Assembly: GCA_937888775.1 (NCBI GenBank)
Contig: CALAQT010000327.1
Location: forward strand, 1 to 9,621
Direction: 5' to 3'
Length of the DNA stretch: 9,621 bases
Source of the DNA: an uncultured Actinomycetes bacterium
GTDB lineage: Bacteria > Actinomycetota > Thermoleophilia > Solirubrobacterales > Solirubrobacteraceae
A program made the position numbers and the translations under genes. How positions within the stretch are numbered: position 1 is the first letter of the stretch; every line of letters begins with the position of its first letter. This document shows positions 6,411 through 9,621 of the stretch, one piece after another. The notes under the pieces were generated by a model. The model was not told where the DNA came from. It ran no database searches and saw only the letters and a list, made by a program, of their open reading frames with translations.

Positions 6411-7100
6411 ATGCCAGCCGATGATCAGGGCCCAGGGCTCGGGGAGGTGCCTGAAGGCTCTACCGATAGAGCCGAAGAATTCAGGATCGGAGCCAAGGTT
6501 GATGCCAGTGACGGGGAGTGCGGAGCGCTGGCGCGGGTGGTCGTCGACCCAGTCGCGCAGGCGCTCACCCATCTCGTCGTCGCGCCCAAGCACCACCGAG
6601 GACTCGGCCGGCTGGTGCCCGTCGAGCTGGTCGAGGCGGTGGAAGGCGATCAGATCCGCCTGCGCTGCACCACGGCGCACTTCGACGAGCTGGATGACGC
6701 CGAGGACGTCCAGTTCCTGCCTGCTAACACTGGCCTGCTGGGGTACGGATCGCACGCGCTGATGTGGCCCCACTATGGCCTCGGCATGCCGCTCGGCGGG
6801 GTGGGCGCCGAGCGGGAGCCGATGTTCACCGACCGGGTGCCGGTCGGTGAGGTGGAGGTGCACCGCGGGGACCCGGTGCACGCCAGCGATGGCTGGATCG
6901 GTTCGGTTCAGGGTCTGGTTATCGACCCCAAGGACCATCACATGACGCACGTCCTGCTCCAGGAGGGCCATCTATGGGGGAGCAAGCAGGTGGCGATCCC
7001 GATCGGAGCCGCGTCGCGCGTGGGTGAGGTGATCCGGGTTGAGCTGACCAGGCAGCAGGTGCAGGAGCTGCCGCCGGTCGAGCTCAGCTCGAGCCCGTGA
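6411..7100 (+). CDS. Protein with two PRC-barrel domains
   Basis: The product is 229 residues, soluble and acidic. The first PRC-barrel-like unit covers about residues 24-100: FRIGAKVDASDGECGALARVVVDPVAQALTHLVVAP, then LGRLVPVELVEAV. The second covers about 148-220: VEVHRGDPVHASDGWIGSVQGLVIDPKDHHMTHVLLQEG, then KQVAIPIGAASRV. Both show the family's G-x-V-x-A-S-D-G...G-x-V-x-x-(L/V)-V-(I/V)-D-P pattern of short strands. PRC barrels occur in RimM and in the photosynthetic reaction-centre H subunit, and often as stand-alone stress- or envelope-associated proteins, but their general role is poorly known. No signal peptide or membrane segment is seen. The ATG at 6411 lacks a Shine-Dalgarno and appears leaderless. 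The gene stands alone. Confidence 0.85.
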   Translation: MPADDQGPGLGEVPEGSTDRAEEFRIGAKVDASDGECGALARVVVDPVAQALTHLVVAPKHHRGLGRLVPVELVEAVEGDQIRLRCTTAHFDELDDAEDVQFLPANTGLLGYGSHALMWPHYGLGMPLGGVGAEREPMFTDRVPVGEVEVHRGDPVHASDGWIGSVQGLVIDPKDHHMTHVLLQEGHLWGSKQVAIPIGAASRVGEVIRVELTRQQVQELPPVELSSSP

Positions 7101-7259
7101 CCACGTGGCTCGCGCCCCCGGCGGCCGCCAGAAACCGCCCGCGCTCACCCCCGCGCCGGCAGCGGCTCGATCGGCGTTGCTGCGCGGGGCCTGACGGGCG
7201 CCATGCTTGACAGTTCTGCCTGGGTCGGGGAGGGTTGGCGCTCTTGTCGAACACTGCTT

Positions 7260-7265
7260 GGAGGG
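7260..7265 (+). promoter_or_regulatory. Ribosome-binding site deciding the SnoaL-like start
   Basis: GGAGGG lies 5 nt upstream of the GTG at 7271. It supports this start over the upstream TTG codons at 7235 and 7244, and gives the family-typical N-terminus MSAENVETVR. Confidence 0.7.
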
Positions 7266-7270
7266 ACCAC

Positions 7271-7657
7271 GTGTCAGCAGAGAATGTCGAGACTGTGCGC
7301 ACGGCGTATGAGGCGTTCATGCGCGGAGATCTCGGACGGGTCGCCGAGTACTTCGCTGAAGACGTCGAGTGGGAGTCGCCGGACAGCCTGCCGAACGGAG
7401 GGCTTGTGAGCGGACGCGACGCCGTCATCGAGAACTTCTCGCAGATCCCGAGCTATTGGAGCAGCTTCAGTGTCGAGCCGCAGGAGTACATCGATGCCGG
7501 CGAGCACGTCGTGGTGACCGGGGTGCAGCGCGCGACCGGCCCGGGCGGATCGTTCGAGTCGCGCTATCTCCACCTGTTCAAGCTGAGTGGCGGGAAGGTC
7601 GTGCGCGGGGAGTTCATTGGCGACACTGCGAAGGCGCGGGACTCGCTGGGCAGCTGA
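7271..7657 (+). CDS. SnoaL/NTF2-like family protein (ketosteroid isomerase-related fold)
   Basis: Starting at the GTG the product is 128 residues, the normal length for this alpha+beta-cone fold. The opening MSAENVETVRTAYEAFMRGDLGRVAEYFAEDVEW is the standard helix-helix-strand signature of SnoaL-like proteins, with D/E-x-V-x-W at the first strand. GRDAVIENFSQIPSYWSSFSVEPQEYIDAGEHVVVTG forms the next helix and strands, and RYLHLFKLSGGKVVRGEFIGDTAKA closes the sheet. Members include isomerases, cyclases and many small-ligand-binding proteins; the catalytic activity and ligand cannot be read from sequence. It is about 170 nt after the PRC-barrel gene and separately translated. A perfect TTGACA at 7207 lies upstream, but no -10 is visible. 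Confidence 0.88.
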   Translation: MSAENVETVRTAYEAFMRGDLGRVAEYFAEDVEWESPDSLPNGGLVSGRDAVIENFSQIPSYWSSFSVEPQEYIDAGEHVVVTGVQRATGPGGSFESRYLHLFKLSGGKVVRGEFIGDTAKARDSLGS

Positions 7658-7750
7658 TAGGTGCGCGCGGGCCGGTTCGCGCCGGCTCACGCGTCTGACC
7701 GGCCTCTGCGCGTGTTCGCTGAGCCTTGGGCTGTGCGACGCCGTCGCGGT

Positions 7751-7998
7751 CGGATCCGGACGCCCTGATCGGACGTCCCCGGCGTCCGCTGGTGGATCCG
7801 TAAACGAACTAGCCCGGGACGGTGGCCGTCACTCTCGCTTCGTCTGGGGGAGCGGCAGCGCCGGCGCGATTCCGCGTCGTTGCTGGTCCTCGTCCAGACG
7901 CGGGCGCGAGCGCTCTGGCGTGGATCGACGTGAACCTCCACCAAGCCGGCCCCCGGCGCGTCGAGCAGCTGAGCCGGTTCGTGAGTTCGCTTCAGAGG
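7751..7998 (+). repeat. Diverged structured direct repeat, copy B
   Basis: This is the partner of copy A (2020-2288). Shared blocks are TGATCG (7766), TAAACGAAC (7801), CGCTTCG (7836), GAGCGGCAG (7850), CGCTCTGGCGTGG (7911) and TCAGAGG (7992), in the same order and orientation. Its head is a two-tier hairpin: CGGATCC (7751-7757) with GGATCCG (7794-7800), and inside it GGACGCC (7758-7764) with GGCGTCC (7781-7787). TAAACGAAC follows the hairpin directly. A second hairpin, GACGG/CCGTC (7818-7830), sits where copy A has GACCG/CGGTC (2075-2098). The boundaries are approximate. Confidence 0.6.
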
Positions 7999-8190
7999 AG
8001 CGTCGTCCGTGGCCACGACGGCGCGACGGGCTGAGAGTGGCCCGATCGCTTCATCTTTACGACCAGCTCGTCCACCTCCGGCCACGGCCGGCTGCCGCTC
8101 GCATCGCCGGATCGCGGCGCGATACGTCACAGACACTGTCCCCTGAAGCTCAGCTCCGGCAAACCGTGTACCACACCGTGCGTGGGGAGA

Positions 8191-8220
8191 AGCGAGTGGT
8201 CTAGTGGCCACATTCTCGCT
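8191..8220. repeat. Hairpin AGCGAG/CTCGCT
   Basis: AGCGAG (8191-8196) and CTCGCT (8215-8220) are inverted around an 18-nt segment that contains the self-complementary GTGGCCAC. It lies 25 bp before the 30-bp palindrome and may belong to the same structured stretch. Confidence 0.35.
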
Positions 8221-8245
8221 GCAGCCCGGGACATTCAACATAGGC

Positions 8246-8275
8246 CCGGGGGCCAAGATCCATCTGGGCCCCCGG
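8246..8275. repeat. 30-bp near-perfect palindrome
   Basis: The outer arms CCGGGGGCC (8246-8254) and GGCCCCCGG (8267-8275) are perfect 9-bp reverse complements, and the inner arms AGAT (8256-8259) and ATCT (8262-8265) are also complementary. Only the A/G pair at 8255/8266 and the central CC break the symmetry, so 26 of 30 bases pair. It could be a protein-binding site, a recombination or element-end site, or a very stable RNA hairpin. No T-run follows on either strand. Confidence 0.6.
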
Positions 8276-8476
8276 AGAGTCAGGGAAGTTGGTGGCGCAG
8301 TCCCCTGACCGGTTTCGGACGGTCCTGGAAGTGGCTGATCGTCAGGATCCCTTTGGGGCTGCAGTAGTTGGACCAACCTTTCGGCTGGTTTCCCGTTTAT
8401 GTATATGGGCCCACGTTGGCGAGGTTTAGGCAGAGTTGGACGACTTCGCTCTTCCGTGTCGTTGCGTGAAGGTCTT

Positions 8477-8502
8477 GGGGGCACGGCACCTGGGGGGCAC
8501 GG
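8477..8502 (+). repeat. Short G-rich direct repeat
   Basis: GGGGGCACGG occurs at 8477-8486 and again at 8493-8502, a period of 16. The second copy's G-run can pair with CCCCC at 8506-8510. It lies immediately before the 35-41-bp tandem repeats. Confidence 0.45.
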
Positions 8503-8512
8503 ATTCCCCCTA

Positions 8513-8606
8513 GGCGCCGTCTGGCCGACCGACGCATAGCCGAGCGCGGCGCCGTCTGGGCCGACCGGTGTCGCATCTAGCCGACCGGGTGCCGTTCGGC
8601 CGAGCG
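8513..8606 (+). repeat. Degenerate GC-rich tandem repeat (about 2.5 units)
   Basis: GGCGCCGTCTGG followed by CCGACCG occurs at 8513-8531, and again at 8548-8567 with one extra G. Each copy is followed by a variable GCAT..AGCCGA segment. A partial third copy (GTGCCGTTCGGCCGAGCG) is at 8589-8606. Unit lengths are about 35 and 41 bp. The arrangement is too degenerate and too short for a CRISPR array. Confidence 0.55.
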
Positions 8607-8762
8607 TGCTTGGTGCGAGCGCGGGTGGACCGGTGGTCGTGCGTTTCTTGCCGTGCGGTAGTTGTCTGCGAAGGGCGCGGGACAGCGGCACGCTCCGGGC
8701 GTGGTAGTCCGAGCTCCCGCGAGTACTGGCCGAGCCCTCGGCTGGACTCTCGGCGCGATGTA

Positions 8763-8777
8763 GCGCACACTGTGCGC
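8763..8777. promoter_or_regulatory. 15-bp palindrome abutting the start of the ECF-zinc-motif gene
   Basis: GCGCACA (8763-8769), one central C, then TGTGCGC (8771-8777) form a perfect 7-bp-arm inverted repeat that ends directly at the ATG at 8778. This placement would let a bound regulator block transcription or initiation. As RNA it would form a small hairpin hiding the start region. No Shine-Dalgarno is present there. Confidence 0.4.
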
Positions 8778-9621
8778 ATGGGGGTGACCGCGGCAGTCGT
8801 TGGGTTCCGTCAAGTGGTGGATCGCGGACCTGTCATCGGTCAAACCGACGACTACCTGGTGGCCCGCGTGCGGGCCGGCGACGATGCTGCTTTCGAGAAG
8901 ATCTACGATCGATATGCCAGCGGGATGCTTGCGTTCTGCGTGCACATGCTCGGAAGCCGAGAGGCGGCCGAGGACGCGCTGCAGCTGACCTTTGTCTCTG
9001 CGTATCGGGCGTTGCATGGCGGCGGGAGCAACATTTCGCTGCGGCCGTGGCTGTACACCATCGCCCGCAATCGTTGCCTGTCCGAGCTGCGTACCCGACG
9101 CGATGCCGTCGATGTCGACGGAGTCGCGGTAGATCCGCCGTTCTTCGACGGCCTAGCAGACCAAGTCCAGCGGCGGGAGGAGCTACGCGAAATGCTGGAG
9201 GACATGCAGCGGCTGCCGGCCGACCAGCGCGCCGCACTGGTGCTCTTTGAGCTCGGCGATAACTCGCACAAAGAAATCGCTGCCGTGATCGGTGTACGCA
9301 CCGAGAAGGTGAAGGCGCTCATCTTCCAGGCGCGCGAGGCGCTTGTGCGTGGCCGGCACGCCAGGAATCGCCCGTGTGCGGAAATCCGCGAGCGGCTAGC
9401 AACGTCGCGGGGCACAGTCCTGCCCCGCAGCACGACCCGCGCCCACATTGATCGCTGCCCGAGCTGCGCATCCTTCGAGGATGAGGTCCGCCATCAGCGG
9501 GCCGCCCTCGCGCTGATTCTCCCCGTGGCGCTGACCGGCGAGCTCAAGGCCTCGGTGCTGGGCTCGGCGCTGCGCGGTGGCGGCGCGGTCGCGGCCGGCG
9601 CGGGTGCGTGCGGGAGTGGTG
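8778..9621 (+). CDS. ECF sigma factor fused to an anti-sigma-like zinc motif (3' end beyond window)
   Basis: The frame is open from the ATG at 8778 to the right edge, at least 281 residues. Sigma region 2 covers about residues 24-100: DYLVARVRAGDDAAFEKIYDRYASGMLAF, GSREAAEDALQLTFVSAYRAL, RPWLYTIARNRCLSELR. Region 4 covers about 135-190: RREELREMLEDMQRLPADQRAALVLFELGDNSHKEIAAVIGVRTEKVKALIFQAREAL. A C-terminal extension follows, with CAEIRERL and, about 20 residues later, HIDRCPSC, the HxxxCxxC of zinc-binding anti-sigma (zf-HC2/ZAS-like) domains. A moderately hydrophobic, Ala/Gly-rich segment comes next. Sigma and inhibitor-type module in one chain suggest self-control by zinc, redox state or membrane attachment; related fused ECF groups are known in actinobacteria. 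The start is uncertain: ATG 8778 lacks a Shine-Dalgarno, and GTG codons at 8784, 8814 and 8817 are also in frame before the conserved domain. Confidence 0.88.
   Translation, partial: MGVTAAVVGFRQVVDRGPVIGQTDDYLVARVRAGDDAAFEKIYDRYASGMLAFCVHMLGSREAAEDALQLTFVSAYRALHGGGSNISLRPWLYTIARNRCLSELRTRRDAVDVDGVAVDPPFFDGLADQVQRREELREMLEDMQRLPADQRAALVLFELGDNSHKEIAAVIGVRTEKVKALIFQAREALVRGRHARNRPCAEIRERLATSRGTVLPRSTTRAHIDRCPSCASFEDEVRHQRAALALILPVALTGELKASVLGSALRGGGAVAAGAGACGSG

Larger units (their letters stand above)
7658..8777. other. Gene-free region rich in repeats and palindromes
   Basis: Over 1.1 kb I find no gene I can support. The longest open frame (minus strand, 8691 to 7687) gives an Arg/Pro-rich product without domains or a ribosome-binding site. 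The region holds repeat copy B (7751-7998), a hairpin at 8191-8220, the 30-bp palindrome at 8246-8275, a weak hairpin at 8372-8389 beside an AT-rich spot (8395-8407), G-rich direct repeats (8477-8502), degenerate tandem repeats (8513-8606) and a palindrome abutting the final gene (8763-8777). Confidence 0.6.

Noticed and set aside
7101..7108. CCACGTGG palindrome directly after the PRC-barrel stop
   Set aside because: Eight bp is within chance expectation for a window of this size and composition.
7207..7212. TTGACA as a -35 box for the SnoaL-like gene
   Set aside because: The -35 is perfect but there is no plausible -10 at 16-19 nt, where the sequence is G-rich. Mentioned only as context.
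7235..7270. Upstream TTG start for the SnoaL-like gene
   Set aside because: The added residues MALLSNTAWRDH do not match the family N-terminus, whereas GTG 7271 has GGAGGG 5 nt upstream and gives MSAENVE.
8513..8606. CRISPR-like array
   Set aside because: Only about 2.5 degenerate, unequal units, no unique spacers of fixed length and no cas genes in the window.
7687..8691. 334-codon open frame on the minus strand
   Set aside because: The product is Arg/Pro/Ser/Thr-rich with no domain, there is no ribosome-binding site, and it runs across the repeat, palindromes and tandem repeats. Long antisense frames are expected in GC-rich DNA.

Overview
The window is high-GC DNA from an actinobacterium. 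The evidence is G/C-rich third codon positions, GTG starts, ECF sigma factors with unusual partners, and a probable leaderless promoter. The gene set (an ECF sigma factor paired with a membrane protein carrying an LGVLGRDGAFGDDQRFH-type segment, a TolB-like propeller, a PRC-barrel protein and a SnoaL-like protein) resembles Thermoleophilia/Solirubrobacterales. That placement is an inference from family resemblance, not from a marker gene.

Layout from left to right. (1) 1-1738, minus strand: an ECF sigma factor (1178-1738) is translationally coupled by an ATGA overlap to a long membrane-anchored protein (1181 to beyond the left edge). (2) 1739-2524 has no convincing gene. It holds an 18-bp palindrome and a weak promoter for the sigma operon, a structured repeat (copy A, about 2020-2288), and a good sigma-A-like promoter for the next gene. 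(3) 2525-3691, plus: a secreted GH24 (T4-type) lysozyme with a novel-looking N-terminal domain. (4) 3942-4808, plus: a DMT/EamA-like multispanning transporter. (5) 4979-5770, minus: a TolB/PD40 beta-propeller lacking its N-terminus, ending next to a decayed IS256/Mutator transposase fragment (5822-6180, plus). (6) 6411-7100, plus: a protein with two PRC-barrel domains, probably from a leaderless mRNA. (7) 7271-7657, plus: a SnoaL/NTF2-like protein. (8) 7658-8777 has no convincing gene but is rich in structure: the second copy of the repeat (copy B, about 7751-7998), a 30-bp near-perfect palindrome, a GC-rich degenerate tandem repeat and a 15-bp palindrome abutting the next start. (9) 8778 to the right edge, plus: an ECF sigma factor fused to an anti-sigma-type zinc motif (HxxxCxxC).

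The most unusual signal is the pair of diverged direct repeats A and B, about 5.7 kb apart on the same strand. They share six short blocks in the same order, two of the intervals being identical in length. Hairpins sit at matching positions although the arm sequences differ. This could be an undescribed structured RNA or mobile-element family, or two decayed copies of an old coding element. The genes do not form one pathway. The two ends are extracytoplasmic-signalling modules, and the middle is a set of single genes (cell-wall hydrolase, transporter, propeller, PRC-barrel, SnoaL-like) in a region marked by transposon decay and repeats.
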